Positions 17,411 through 24,996 of a DNA stretch of 64,000 bases are shown here, in pieces. Position numbers and translations under genes: made by a program. Every line of letters starts with the position of its first letter. Within the stretch, counting starts at the first letter, position 1. The stretch is from CAG-791 sp002449595 (GTDB taxonomy: Bacteria; Bacillota; Clostridia; Lachnospirales; Lachnospiraceae): contig CAMNHV010000010.1 in the NCBI GenBank assembly GCA_946539855.1, positions 1 through 64,000 on the forward strand, read 5' to 3'. The notes beneath the pieces were generated by a model. That model did not search any database. It was not told the DNA's origin and saw only the letters and a program-made list of their open reading frames with translations.

Positions 17411-18640
17411 ATGCTTGAGATAAAGACCAATGAAGCGGAAACTGCTTGTAAGATAAAGGTAGTCGGCGTCGGCGGCGCCGGAAACAATGCCGTCAACCGC
17501 ATGGTCGATGAGAGAATCACCGGTGTTGAGTTCATCGGCGTGAATACAGACGTACAGGCATTGCAGCTCTGCAAGGCTCCCAAGCTCCTGCAGATCGGGG
17601 CGAAGCTCACCAAGGGCCTCGGCGCGGGCGCAAATCCGGACATCGGCATGAAGGCGGCGGAAGAGAGCTCAGAAGAGATCACGAATGCGCTCAAGGGCGC
17701 GGACATGGTGTTCGTCACCTGCGGTATGGGCGGCGGCACGGGTACCGGCGCGGCTCCCGTCATCGCGAGACTCTCCAAGGAACTCGGCATCCTGACGGTC
17801 GGCGTCGTGACGAAGCCTTTCCGCTTCGAGGCGAAGAACCGTATGCAGAAGGCCCTGCAGGGAATCGAGAACATCAGCCAGAACGTCGATACGCTGATCG
17901 TCATTCCGAACGACAAGCTGCTTGAGATCATGGACCGCAGAACGACTCTGCCGGATGCGCTCAAGAAGGCGGACGAAGTCCTGCAGCAGGCAGTTCAGGG
18001 AATCACCGACCTGATCAACGTCCCCGCGATCATCAACCTCGACTTCGCGGACGTGCAGACGGTCATGAGAGATAAAGGCATCGCCCACATCGGTATCGGC
18101 TACGGCAAGGGCGACGACAAGGCAGGCGAGGCGGTCCGCATGGCGGTCGAGAGCCCGCTGCTTGAGACGACCATCTCCGGCGCGACGGACGTCATCATCA
18201 ACGTCTCCGGCGACATCTCCCTGGCGGATGCTTCCGACGCAGCCAGCTACGTTCAGGAGCAGGCCGGCGACAACGTCAACATCATCTTCGGTGCGATGTA
18301 TGACCAGTCCAAGAGCGATTCCTGCCAGATCACCGTCATCGCGACCGGCATCGGCCAGAACGCGAGCAAGGAGCAGACCTACAACAATCCGTTCAAGCCG
18401 AGATTCGTGAACCAGATGCCCGTGCAGCAGGCTTACCAGCAGCAGGCACAGTACCAGCAGCAGTTCCAGCATGGCCAGATGCCCCAGGCTCCCGTGATGC
18501 CGCAGGTCAACAACAACGCCGGCAGAGAGGCACAGTCTCCGGTCCGCCCGATGAGCAGCTACAACCCGAACCTGCAGAGCAACGTTCGCCAGAAGTCGCT
18601 CGACATCCCTTCCTTTCTTCAGAAGAAAGAAGATGAGTGA
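17411..18640 (+). CDS. ftsZ: Cell division protein FtsZ
   Basis: Tubulin-like GTPase of 409 residues that forms the Z ring. The tubulin signature GGGTGTG is at 107-113, with VGVGGAGNNAVNRM near the N-terminus and the T7 loop NLDFADVQT. A Gln/Pro-rich linker (about 330-395) leads to the C-terminal peptide LDIPSFLQKK, which binds FtsA/SepF/ZapA-type partners. Strong GGAAGGAG before the start. Confidence 0.98.
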   Translation: MLEIKTNEAETACKIKVVGVGGAGNNAVNRMVDERITGVEFIGVNTDVQALQLCKAPKLLQIGAKLTKGLGAGANPDIGMKAAEESSEEITNALKGADMVFVTCGMGGGTGTGAAPVIARLSKELGILTVGVVTKPFRFEAKNRMQKALQGIENISQNVDTLIVIPNDKLLEIMDRRTTLPDALKKADEVLQQAVQGITDLINVPAIINLDFADVQTVMRDKGIAHIGIGYGKGDDKAGEAVRMAVESPLLETTISGATDVIINVSGDISLADASDAASYVQEQAGDNVNIIFGAMYDQSKSDSCQITVIATGIGQNASKEQTYNNPFKPRFVNQMPVQQAYQQQAQYQQQFQHGQMPQAPVMPQVNNNAGREAQSPVRPMSSYNPNLQSNVRQKSLDIPSFLQKKEDE

Positions 18641-18677
18641 TTAGTTCAAGGTTAGTTCAAAAATCTTGAAATCCGGC

Positions 18678-18706
18678 CTTGACAGATACGGTTTTCAGTA
18701 AGATAA
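18678..18706 (+). promoter_or_regulatory. Promoter of tRNA-Ala
   Basis: TTGACA (18678-18683), 17-bp spacer, GATAAT (18701-18706): a near-consensus housekeeping promoter about 58 bp upstream of the mature tRNA. Confidence 0.75.
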
Positions 18707-18735
18707 TAGCAAGGCAGTCTTAAATAAGGTTGCGT

Positions 18736-18760
18736 TCTGCGGCTGACAAAAAGCCGCAGA
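18736..18760 (+). other. Hairpin in the pre-tRNA leader
   Basis: TCTGCGGCT (18736-18744) pairs perfectly with AGCCGCAGA (18752-18760), loop GACAAAA. It ends 3 nt before the tRNA. No T-run follows, so it is more likely a processing signal in the tRNA precursor than an ftsZ terminator. Confidence 0.5.
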
Positions 18761-18763
18761 TAA

Positions 18764-18836
18764 GGGCTCATAGCTCAGTTGGGAGAGCGCTGCGTTCGCA
18801 ACGCAGAGGTCGTGGGTTCGAATCCCATTGGGTCCA
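18764..18836 (+). tRNA. tRNA-Ala (anticodon CGC)
   Basis: A 73-nt cloverleaf: acceptor GGGCTCA/TGGGTCC with the G3-U70 wobble pair that identifies alanine tRNAs, D arm AGCTCAGTTGGGAGAGC, anticodon arm CTGCG-TTCGCAA-CGCAG with anticodon CGC, and T arm GTGGGTTCGAATCCCAT. Discriminator A. The 3' CCA is not encoded. Confidence 0.96.
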
Positions 18837-18840
18837 CTTT

Positions 18841-18885
18841 AAAACCCTGTATTTACAGCAGAAGCTGTTAGGTACAGGGTTTTTT
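18841..18885 (+). terminator. Rho-independent terminator after tRNA-Ala
   Basis: AAAACCCTGTA (18841-18851) pairs with TACAGGGTTTT (18873-18883), followed by more T. A second small stem, ACAGC/GCTGT, sits in the loop. Confidence 0.8.
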
Positions 18886-19037
18886 GTTTCCATTGTGAGA
18901 GGAAGAAAAGAAGTAAATGAATTGCTTGTTTGGCATCGGCTGAAGGAGATTATTTGGAGCTTGAAATAGCGTTTGGATTTGGAAGATATATAAATGTATT
19001 TGTGTACAGAAGTGTGTAAAGGAGACGGGAAAGGAAA

Positions 19038-19742
19038 CTATAGATATCCCGCGGCGCGGATGCGGCCGAACAGGTGGCAGAGGGGACGGAAGAGGAACAG
19101 GCAGATAAGGAAATTGCTGACGCAGTGAATGAGATCGTAGGGGATGCCGGCGACCCACCAGGTGAACGCCATGGAAGGGCCCCCGATGAAGAAGTAAGGG
19201 ACAGTGCACAGCGCCCCGAAGAGCAGGCCGAACGCGGCAGCGAGCACGCAGAAGAACCCATGGGATGCGAGAATGATATCCTGGTCCGAAGTGTTCTTTA
19301 TAGAACAAGGATCCGTACTGCCTTTTGAAGATGCGTGCCCTGAGGCACTATCCGCTGGACGTTGACCAGAAATGCCATCGGGATATTGATTAAGAACAGC
19401 ATCGGGACCTTGACAGGAAATGGTGTCAGGGTCCCGTTTTGTATGCGTTTCTGACGAGAGCTGCGCCTTCTTCCGGCTTTGATAAAGCAGGACGATGGTG
19501 ATGAGCAGCGGCCACATGTAGAGGTACATGACGACCCAGGTGTGCAGGCCGAAGACGGAGGTCTCGAGGAGCGTGAAGGCGACAGCGATTAAGTATGCCT
19601 TTTTCCCGAGATAAAGCGCATAAAGAATGAAGAGGAGGGTGATGACCTCCACATTCGGAAGAAGATCGAGCATGCGCTTGCCTGCCTCCATGAGCCCCAG
19701 AAGGAGCCCCAGCACGGCAATATCTTTTACAGTCAGTTTCAT
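19038..19742 (-). CDS. ECF-type transporter substrate-binding membrane protein (predicted)
   Basis: 234 residues with about six hydrophobic segments, starting MKLTVKDIAVLGLLLGLMEA and containing LLPNVEVITLLFILYALYLG, a pattern typical of ECF S components and related small vitamin-uptake proteins. A cytoplasmic-type loop of about 70 residues in the middle is polar and contains three or four degenerate 8-residue repeats beginning with Pro-Asp (PDTISCQG, PDAVLNQY, PDGISGQR). It lies 6 bp after the DUF4430 gene. DUF4430 resembles the cobalamin-capping domain of transcobalamin, so corrinoid uptake is possible but inferred. No energising ATPases are nearby; ECF modules often share them. Confidence 0.6.
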   Translation of the reverse strand: MKLTVKDIAVLGLLLGLMEAGKRMLDLLPNVEVITLLFILYALYLGKKAYLIAVAFTLLETSVFGLHTWVVMYLYMWPLLITIVLLYQSRKKAQLSSETHTKRDPDTISCQGPDAVLNQYPDGISGQRPADSASGHASSKGSTDPCSIKNTSDQDIILASHGFFCVLAAAFGLLFGALCTVPYFFIGGPSMAFTWWVAGIPYDLIHCVSNFLICLFLFRPLCHLFGRIRAAGYL

Positions 19743-19748
19743 TGCAGC

Positions 19749-20165
19749 TTATTGATCTGCACGCTCATAAACGAACGAGTAGGTGTCGCCGTCCGTGACG
19801 GGCTGCTGGTCTGCGCCATACTCGCCGTAACTGCCGTTCACGTAGATTGACCAGTAGGCGCCGTCGGTCTCATAAACTGCGGACTCGCCATTGATCGCCG
19901 TGATGAAGAGGCCGTATTCGGAATCGCTGCCTTCGTAGGAGAAATCGCCCTCAGCGGCGAGCTGATCCATGAGCCCTTTCAGGTATTCCGCATCGGTCTT
20001 TCCCTCGTATTCTTTCGTCGCGCCTTCGCTGTTCACAACTTCCACTTTGAAGGCCTTGCTTCCGGCGGACGTCTTCGGACCGAAGGCTTTATAGACGAAG
20101 AAAAACACTACCGCGAGAACCACGACAGATGCCAGCGCAATGATTAATTTCTTGTTGTTTTTCAT
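19749..20165 (-). CDS. DUF4430 (transcobalamin-like C-terminal) surface protein
   Basis: 138 residues: N-terminal membrane anchor or signal (about 7-27, no lipobox Cys), then a small beta-rich domain with TDAEYLKGLMDQL, YGLFITAINGESA and DGAYWSIYVNGSYGEYGADQQP, which I recognise as DUF4430. In animal transcobalamin this fold closes over the corrin ring. GGAG precedes the ATG, and a TATAAT -10 lies at 20198-20203 on this strand. Operon with the ECF-type gene. The substrate is not shown by the sequence. Confidence 0.75.
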   Translation of the reverse strand: MKNNKKLIIALASVVVLAVVFFFVYKAFGPKTSAGSKAFKVEVVNSEGATKEYEGKTDAEYLKGLMDQLAAEGDFSYEGSDSEYGLFITAINGESAVYETDGAYWSIYVNGSYGEYGADQQPVTDGDTYSFVYERADQ

Positions 20166-20365
20166 GATGAAACTCCTCTCTGATGTTAGTTGTCGCTATT
20201 ATAGTATGGAATCCCGCTCGCAAAATCAATTCTTTGGAAAGAATAATATTATAATGAAAGCGAATGTTCACACCCACCACCCACAGAAGTTCTCCCGCCT
20301 GGGCGGCTCCATCCACGTGTCATAACAACTCACCAGCAGTTATTCCTAAAAAACAGTATTTAATG

Positions 20366-20406
20366 AAAAATGCAGGCCACGGCTAAATCCGGGACCTGCA
20401 TTTTTT
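20366..20406 (-). terminator. Terminator downstream of the histidine phosphatase gene
   Basis: AAAAATGCAGG (20366-20376) and CCTGCATTTTT (20395-20405) form an 11-bp stem with A and T tails on both sides. Read leftward it ends the 20440 gene. The remaining 20166-20365 gap holds the DUF4430 leader and nothing else I can name. Confidence 0.75.
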
Positions 20407-20439
20407 ATAGCCAACAGAGATTTGACTAACAGGATGATT

Positions 20440-21126
20440 TTAGTCCGCCTCCCGTTGTATCAGCGGCCCTCCCGCCCGGCGAATATGCGCGGCATCATTG
20501 AAGAGCTCGAGGCGCGGATGGATGTATTCTCCCTCCCGCGCAGGGAACTCTATGATCGTGACGGACGTGACGTCAAACTGCATCACGGCAGCGACGAAAG
20601 GAAACGGGAGCGAGAGGATGTGCCCGATCGCGCAGGCGCCGGAGCCGCCGTGGCTGAAGAGGGCGATCGTCTTTTCGTTATTTGCGGTGCAGAAGAAGCG
20701 CCTGCCATCGTGGCGGAAGCCCTGCTGCGCAAGGAAAAGGTCGAACTGCTCCGCAATCTCGTCATAGCACTCGCGCGCCTTGTTGCGGACGAAGTACGGG
20801 TGCGTCCGCCAGTCCTGCGCGAAGAAATCATAGTTGTCTTCGGTGAGCAGCTGATCGCTGAGCGACCAGGGATGCCCGCCGAAGGGCAGGTCATCGCCGC
20901 TCCATCCGATCTCATGCATATAGGGAAGCGTCGTCACAGGCAGGCTGAGGCGCGACGCCGTATAGGCGGCCGTCTCGGCGGCCCTCCCGTAAGGCGAGGC
21001 GTAGATCTCGCTGATCCCCTCGGGCAGGAGCCGCCTGGAGACAGCTTCCGCCTGCTCTCTTCCGAGCTCCGTCAGGCAGTCGTTCTTATAGTCCGGATCC
21101 CCGTGACGCACAAACAAGATTCGCAT
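20440..21126 (-). CDS. Histidine phosphatase family protein (phosphoglycerate mutase-like)
   Basis: 228 residues. The catalytic RHG is at 7-9 (MRILFVRHGDPDY), the second histidine in ALFSHGGSGACAIGH, and ASPYGRAAETA is the usual substrate-pocket segment. Family members remove phosphate from sugars, nucleotides or phosphoserine; the sequence alone does not say which. Single-gene unit with a terminator behind it and GGAGGTG before the start. Confidence 0.85.
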   Translation of the reverse strand: MRILFVRHGDPDYKNDCLTELGREQAEAVSRRLLPEGISEIYASPYGRAAETAAYTASRLSLPVTTLPYMHEIGWSGDDLPFGGHPWSLSDQLLTEDNYDFFAQDWRTHPYFVRNKARECYDEIAEQFDLFLAQQGFRHDGRRFFCTANNEKTIALFSHGGSGACAIGHILSLPFPFVAAVMQFDVTSVTIIEFPAREGEYIHPRLELFNDAAHIRRAGGPLIQREAD

Positions 21127-21290
21127 AGCGCACCTCCTTTCACCACTACAGCGCAGATGCGCGGACTTGTCAAGCCATGGCGGCCGCGCCGGGAAAAGAG
21201 TTTACGCCCGGGAATCATCGCATCTGCCGCCCGAATCTGCGGAAACAGCCGTCCCCGCGGGATGAAATCGCGGCAGGTTTTGTGTAAAAT

Positions 21291-21485
21291 ATGATGTGGG
21301 AAAGTCCCGGAACAATATACCGTGAAAGTCTTGGAAGCTTCCGGGCGGCGGGCTATTCACTCGGAAAGGCAAGGGCAGATGCCGCGCGCAAGAAAATGGA
21401 CGACATACAGCATCCGCTGGCAAAATCGATCCGAGTGAAAAAACAGAAGAATAACGATCTGCTTAACGGAATGCAGCAGAACTGA
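21291..21485 (+). CDS. Possible small protein, unknown
   Basis: A 64-codon frame in the 396-bp gap between the divergent phosphatase and nucleotidyltransferase genes. The product is basic and Gln/Lys-rich, without membrane segments. No Shine-Dalgarno is seen; a TAAAAT a few bases upstream could make it leaderless. I do not recognise it, and it may be chance. A GC-rich hairpin (CGCTGC/GCAGCG, about 21488-21512) follows. The rest of the gap, 21127-21290, shows nothing. Confidence 0.22.
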   Translation: MMWESPGTIYRESLGSFRAAGYSLGKARADAARKKMDDIQHPLAKSIRVKKQKNNDLLNGMQQN

Positions 21486-21522
21486 GAAAGCGCTGCGCCT
21501 GATACGGCAGCGCAGATGAGAA

Positions 21523-22836
21523 ATGAAACTGACACACCTTTTGTATTACAAATCGGAGGAACCGTCTTCCTTCCTTCCAAGGAGGCGCCCGCCCGGACCG
21601 ATGTTTGACGATCCCGGGCTGAACCGGATGATCGATGAGAACTATGAGATCGTCCGGCAGCACGGGTATGCGCAGCTGACGATACCCGCCTCGCTGCACG
21701 GCATCCGCCGGGAGGAGGTCTCCGAACAGGGAAGATATATCGCGGACAGGCTTCTTGAGAGCGGTTTTCAGGCTTATCTGTGCGGCGGGGCCGTCAGGGA
21801 CCTGATCCGCCGGGATAAGGTGAACGATTTCGACTTCGTCACCGATGCGACCACGGAGGACCTGCGCCGGATCTTCGGGCCGCAGATGGATTTTTTCAAG
21901 ATCCCGCTCGGCCTTGAGTACGGTTATATCGAGTTCGGAGACAATGTCATCGACGTCGGCACCATGGCGAATATACCGCCGGTCTTCGCCGGCATGCCGA
22001 AGGTGCCCAGCTTTGATCCGGAGGCACTCTACAGCACAAAGCTCCTGTTTGACGGTTTTCAGCGCGATTTTTCGATCAATACGCTGTATTATGATATGGA
22101 AAAGGAAGACCTGATCGACTTCTTCGGCGGGCTTCGTGACCTGCGGGAGGGAGTGATCGCGTCGGTCGTCTCCGCGGAGGCGGCGATCCGCTATGACCCG
22201 AGAAGGATCCTCCGGGCGCTGCGCTTCCATGCGAGGTTCGACTTTTCCCTTGAGCCAAGCCTTGCGTCTGCTATTCGGAAATACGGAGCGGGGCTGGTGC
22301 CTGAGATCACGCCGTTTATGATCGCGTACGAACTGCCCGATTTCTTCTCCGGCGGGTTTGCCGAGGCCGGCACCAGGCTCCTTCTGGATTATGACCTGTT
22401 CGGAGTCGTGTTTCCGGCTGCCGTAAGGCTCGTGCAGAAACGCTCTTACAGGGAGTACATCCTGAAGACCGCCTGCGCGGTGGACTGGATCTTCGATGAG
22501 GGAGCGAAGGCCCTGCCGCTGATGGCGATCGTGGCATTCCTCTGGCCGGCTGTCGCACAGCGGAAGAAGGAAGGGACGCAGGACGCGGCGGGCGAGATCG
22601 CCGCGGAGCAGAGAAAGATCATGATGATGACGGACGAAGAGGCGGCATATTTTCGGGATGCACTCGACATTGAAGAAGAACATGACAGGGAGCGCATCCG
22701 GAAAGAAGTTGAGGAACTGTTCGGAGAACCGGAATTCACGGATGCACTCAGAATGCTGCGGCTGCATTACTGGACGTATCAGGCGAAGGTCAGGCGAAGC
22801 AGCACTTTGAAGGTAAAGCGGAAAGGAACGAAATGA
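21523..22836 (+). CDS. CCA tRNA nucleotidyltransferase / poly(A) polymerase family
   Basis: 437 residues (411 if the ATG at 21601 is used; AAGGAGG at 21579-21585 favours a start near there but the spacing is long). Nucleotidyltransferase head with CGGAVRDLI and the metal-binding DFDF, followed by RILRALRFHARFDF of the RNA-binding region. It repairs or adds the 3' CCA of tRNAs, which fits the tRNA-Ala gene lacking an encoded CCA. The C-terminal half is less conserved and lacks an obvious HD motif. The stop overlaps the kinase start by 4 bp (ATGA). Confidence 0.85.
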   Translation: MKLTHLLYYKSEEPSSFLPRRRPPGPMFDDPGLNRMIDENYEIVRQHGYAQLTIPASLHGIRREEVSEQGRYIADRLLESGFQAYLCGGAVRDLIRRDKVNDFDFVTDATTEDLRRIFGPQMDFFKIPLGLEYGYIEFGDNVIDVGTMANIPPVFAGMPKVPSFDPEALYSTKLLFDGFQRDFSINTLYYDMEKEDLIDFFGGLRDLREGVIASVVSAEAAIRYDPRRILRALRFHARFDFSLEPSLASAIRKYGAGLVPEITPFMIAYELPDFFSGGFAEAGTRLLLDYDLFGVVFPAAVRLVQKRSYREYILKTACAVDWIFDEGAKALPLMAIVAFLWPAVAQRKKEGTQDAAGEIAAEQRKIMMMTDEEAAYFRDALDIEEEHDRERIRKEVEELFGEPEFTDALRMLRLHYWTYQAKVRRSSTLKVKRKGTK

Positions 22837-23735
22837 ATCAGGAAACGGATATCATCTGTGTCGGGCAGGCCGTCGTGGACTGCATCACAAGGGGGCTTGA
22901 AGGCGGCCAGATCAGGCCGGGATCGGGCAAGGCGGAGAGCATCACGCTCGGGATCGGCGGAGACGCGGTCAATGAAGCAGTGGCCCTTCGGAGGCTCGGA
23001 TTCAGCACCGCTGTTCTTGCCGGGATCGGCGATGATCCGGCGGGAAAGCTCCTTTTGCAGATGCTGCGGGACGAGGAAGTGGAGACCGGACTGATCAGCG
23101 TTCTCCCCGCGCCCTTCGCGACGCCGGTCGCGAACATCTTCGTGAGCGAAGACGGCAGCCGCTCCTCGGTCAGCTCCGGGGCGGCGAGGCTAGAGGGCTA
23201 CGTGCCGTCTCAGGAATTGTTCTCGGGGGCGAAGATCGTCACGCTGGCGAGCCTGTTCCGGGCGCCGCTCGACGATCCGGACAGCGTGCTTCAGCTGGTG
23301 ATCGCTGCGTCCATGGCAGGCGCGAAGATCTTCGCGGACACGAAGCTGCCGACGTTCCGGGAGACGTCGCTCGACGAGATCTCCGGGATCCTGAGCTTCG
23401 TCGACTGCATCTTCCCGAATGAGAAGGAAGCTGCGTACTACACGGGAGAGACGGAACATGAGGCGATGGCGGACGCTTTTCTCGCGAGAGGCGTGAGCCG
23501 CGTCGTGATCAAGCTCGGGGCGGACGGCTGCTACGCGAAGGATGAGAACGAGGGCTTCTATCTGCCGGCGCTGCCGCTCGATGCGATCGACACGACAGGC
23601 GCGGGAGATCACTTTGTCGCCGGGTTCATCGGCGGCGTGATGGACGGCATGTCGTTCCGGGAGTGCTGCGAGCGCGGAAGCATGTACGCCGCGCAGTGCG
23701 TGGCGCACGTCGGGGGATCCGCCTGGGAGGAGTGA
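22833..23735 (+). CDS. PfkB-family carbohydrate/nucleoside kinase
   Basis: 300 residues of ribokinase fold. The substrate motif GIGGDAVNEAVALRRLG lies near 40-56, and the ATP/anion-hole signature DTTGAGDHF at 253-261 contains the catalytic Asp259. The sugar or nucleoside substrate cannot be told. It is translationally coupled to the upstream nucleotidyltransferase gene. The stop codon lies inside a degenerate ~28-bp tandem repeat that continues downstream. Confidence 0.9.
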   Translation: MNQETDIICVGQAVVDCITRGLEGGQIRPGSGKAESITLGIGGDAVNEAVALRRLGFSTAVLAGIGDDPAGKLLLQMLRDEEVETGLISVLPAPFATPVANIFVSEDGSRSSVSSGAARLEGYVPSQELFSGAKIVTLASLFRAPLDDPDSVLQLVIAASMAGAKIFADTKLPTFRETSLDEISGILSFVDCIFPNEKEAAYYTGETEHEAMADAFLARGVSRVVIKLGADGCYAKDENEGFYLPALPLDAIDTTGAGDHFVAGFIGGVMDGMSFRECCERGSMYAAQCVAHVGGSAWEE

Positions 23736-23823
23736 GCCCGGCGGGATCCGCGCAGGAGGAATGAACCAGCCGGAATCCGATGGAAGATAACAGAACAGCT
23801 AAGATCCGCGCAGGACGGGAGAG
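23715..23823. repeat. Degenerate 28-31 bp tandem repeat at the PfkB gene end
   Basis: GGATCCGC-CTGGGAGGAGTGA (from 23715), GGATCCGC-GCAGGAGGAATGA (from 23744), GGAATCCGATGGAAGATAA (from 23772) and GATCCGCGCAGGACGGGAG (from 23803) are successive diverged copies. The kinase stop TGA (23733-23735) is inside the first copy. Confidence 0.8.
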
Positions 23824-23826
23824 CGC

Positions 23827-24873
23827 TCAGTGATGGGTGACTTCTTCCGCGGCGCGGATCTTTTCTATGACGCCGGCCGCTTCGGAACTCATGAAATACC
23901 GCAGCGTCGACGCCGGCAGCAGGGAAGAGAGCGATTCCAGGTCGCCGCTTTGGATGCGTCTTCGGACTTCGCTGGCGCTGATCGCGGCGCCCTCCGCCTG
24001 CCTTCTCGGGACGATCCGGCAGCGGATCCCCGCCTTCGGCAGTTCCTCCGACAGGATGCGGTTGTACAGCGCCGTAACCTCGCTGAACGGCTCTTCGCCG
24101 ACCCAGCGCTCCGTGATACCGAGCGTGGAAGCAATGCGGGAAAACAGCGCGGTGTCGAGCTTCGCCTGGCCCTCCGCGACGGACACTTCATCCTTCAGGA
24201 AGTATCCCGGGAACGTCGCGGCGGAGATGAGATAGGGGCCGCAGTCGTGGATCACGACGTTTGGGAGGTGGGCAGTCCCTTCCTCGACGAGCCGTCTCCG
24301 GACGGGGAACGGCACGAGGCTGAGGTCCTCCGACACGACGAAGATATGCAGCACGTCACAGGCCGCCGAGGCCTGTTCCGCGAGATACTGGTGTCCGAGC
24401 GTAAAGGGGTTCGCGTTCATCACGATCGCGGCAGCCCTGCCGGATCGCGCGGTCTTTTCCAGATCTTTTAAGTAGCCGGGGAACCCGTTTCTCCGGTTTT
24501 CCATGAAAACGAGCTTCCCATCGACTCTCGCGATCTCATGAAATCCGAGGTCCTGGAAGAACTGCGCCGTCTCCGGCTTGGTGTAGAGAAACAGGTGCAG
24601 ATTGCCCCGGGACGCCTGCACGTCGATGAGATGCGTCACGACGAGATTCAGCAGCCCTTCCCCGCGGTGTTCCCCGCTGACCGCGAAGCAGCGCATCGTA
24701 TTTCCAAACAGGCCGCCGACGGCTGCCGGCCGGCCTTCTTCATCCGTCAGCGCGCACAGGTAGTCCAGACACTTGTCCCTGCGGATGCCTTCCTGTTCCA
24801 GAAGCCTGTCCGCGGCGGCGAGCATCGCGTTCGGGCTGCGCTCCAGGTCGATCGACGTGATCCCGTACTCCAT
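23827..24873 (-). CDS. citC: [Citrate (pro-3S)-lyase] ligase
   Basis: 348 residues. It acetylates the thiol of the citrate lyase prosthetic group using acetate and ATP, switching the lyase on. A GNAT-like N-terminal part (AVSGEHRGEGL) precedes a nucleotidyl-transferase domain with MNANPFTLGHQYL at 152-164, the HxGH motif. The start is the ATG at 24873 with GAAGGAGA; an in-frame upstream codon at 24909 lacks a site. It follows citXG in the leftward LysR-citXG-citC operon. Confidence 0.93.
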   Translation of the reverse strand: MEYGITSIDLERSPNAMLAAADRLLEQEGIRRDKCLDYLCALTDEEGRPAAVGGLFGNTMRCFAVSGEHRGEGLLNLVVTHLIDVQASRGNLHLFLYTKPETAQFFQDLGFHEIARVDGKLVFMENRRNGFPGYLKDLEKTARSGRAAAIVMNANPFTLGHQYLAEQASAACDVLHIFVVSEDLSLVPFPVRRRLVEEGTAHLPNVVIHDCGPYLISAATFPGYFLKDEVSVAEGQAKLDTALFSRIASTLGITERWVGEEPFSEVTALYNRILSEELPKAGIRCRIVPRRQAEGAAISASEVRRRIQSGDLESLSSLLPASTLRYFMSSEAAGVIEKIRAAEEVTHH

Positions 24874-24939
24874 TGTGTATTCTCCTTCAAACTGTGATCC
24901 TGCGATCACGTTGCTTCTTGCGTCACTATACTTTCAGCC

Positions 24940-24996
24940 GCATCAGGATCCTTCCCAAATCAGGAATCTTCCTGCATCAGGCTTCTTCCCGCATCA
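24940..24996. repeat. 17-bp tandem repeat at the citXG gene end
   Basis: GCATCAGGATCCTTCCC (24940-24956), AAATCAGGAATCTTCCT (24957-24973) and GCATCAGGCTTCTTCCC (24974-24990) are three 17-bp copies, with the start of a fourth. The citXG stop codon (24977-24979, minus) is inside the third. Confidence 0.88.

Noticed and set aside
18730..18969. 79-codon forward ORF over the tRNA
   Set aside because: It is the tRNA-Ala sequence and its terminator read as protein, a familiar annotation artefact.
20089..20316. Small minus-strand ORF upstream of the DUF4430 gene
   Set aside because: Overlaps the leader and start of the DUF4430 gene in another frame; no ribosome binding site or recognisable content.
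20166..20365. Cobalamin riboswitch upstream of DUF4430
   Set aside because: Looked for because of the possible corrinoid link, but I could not see the conserved B12-box type sequence.
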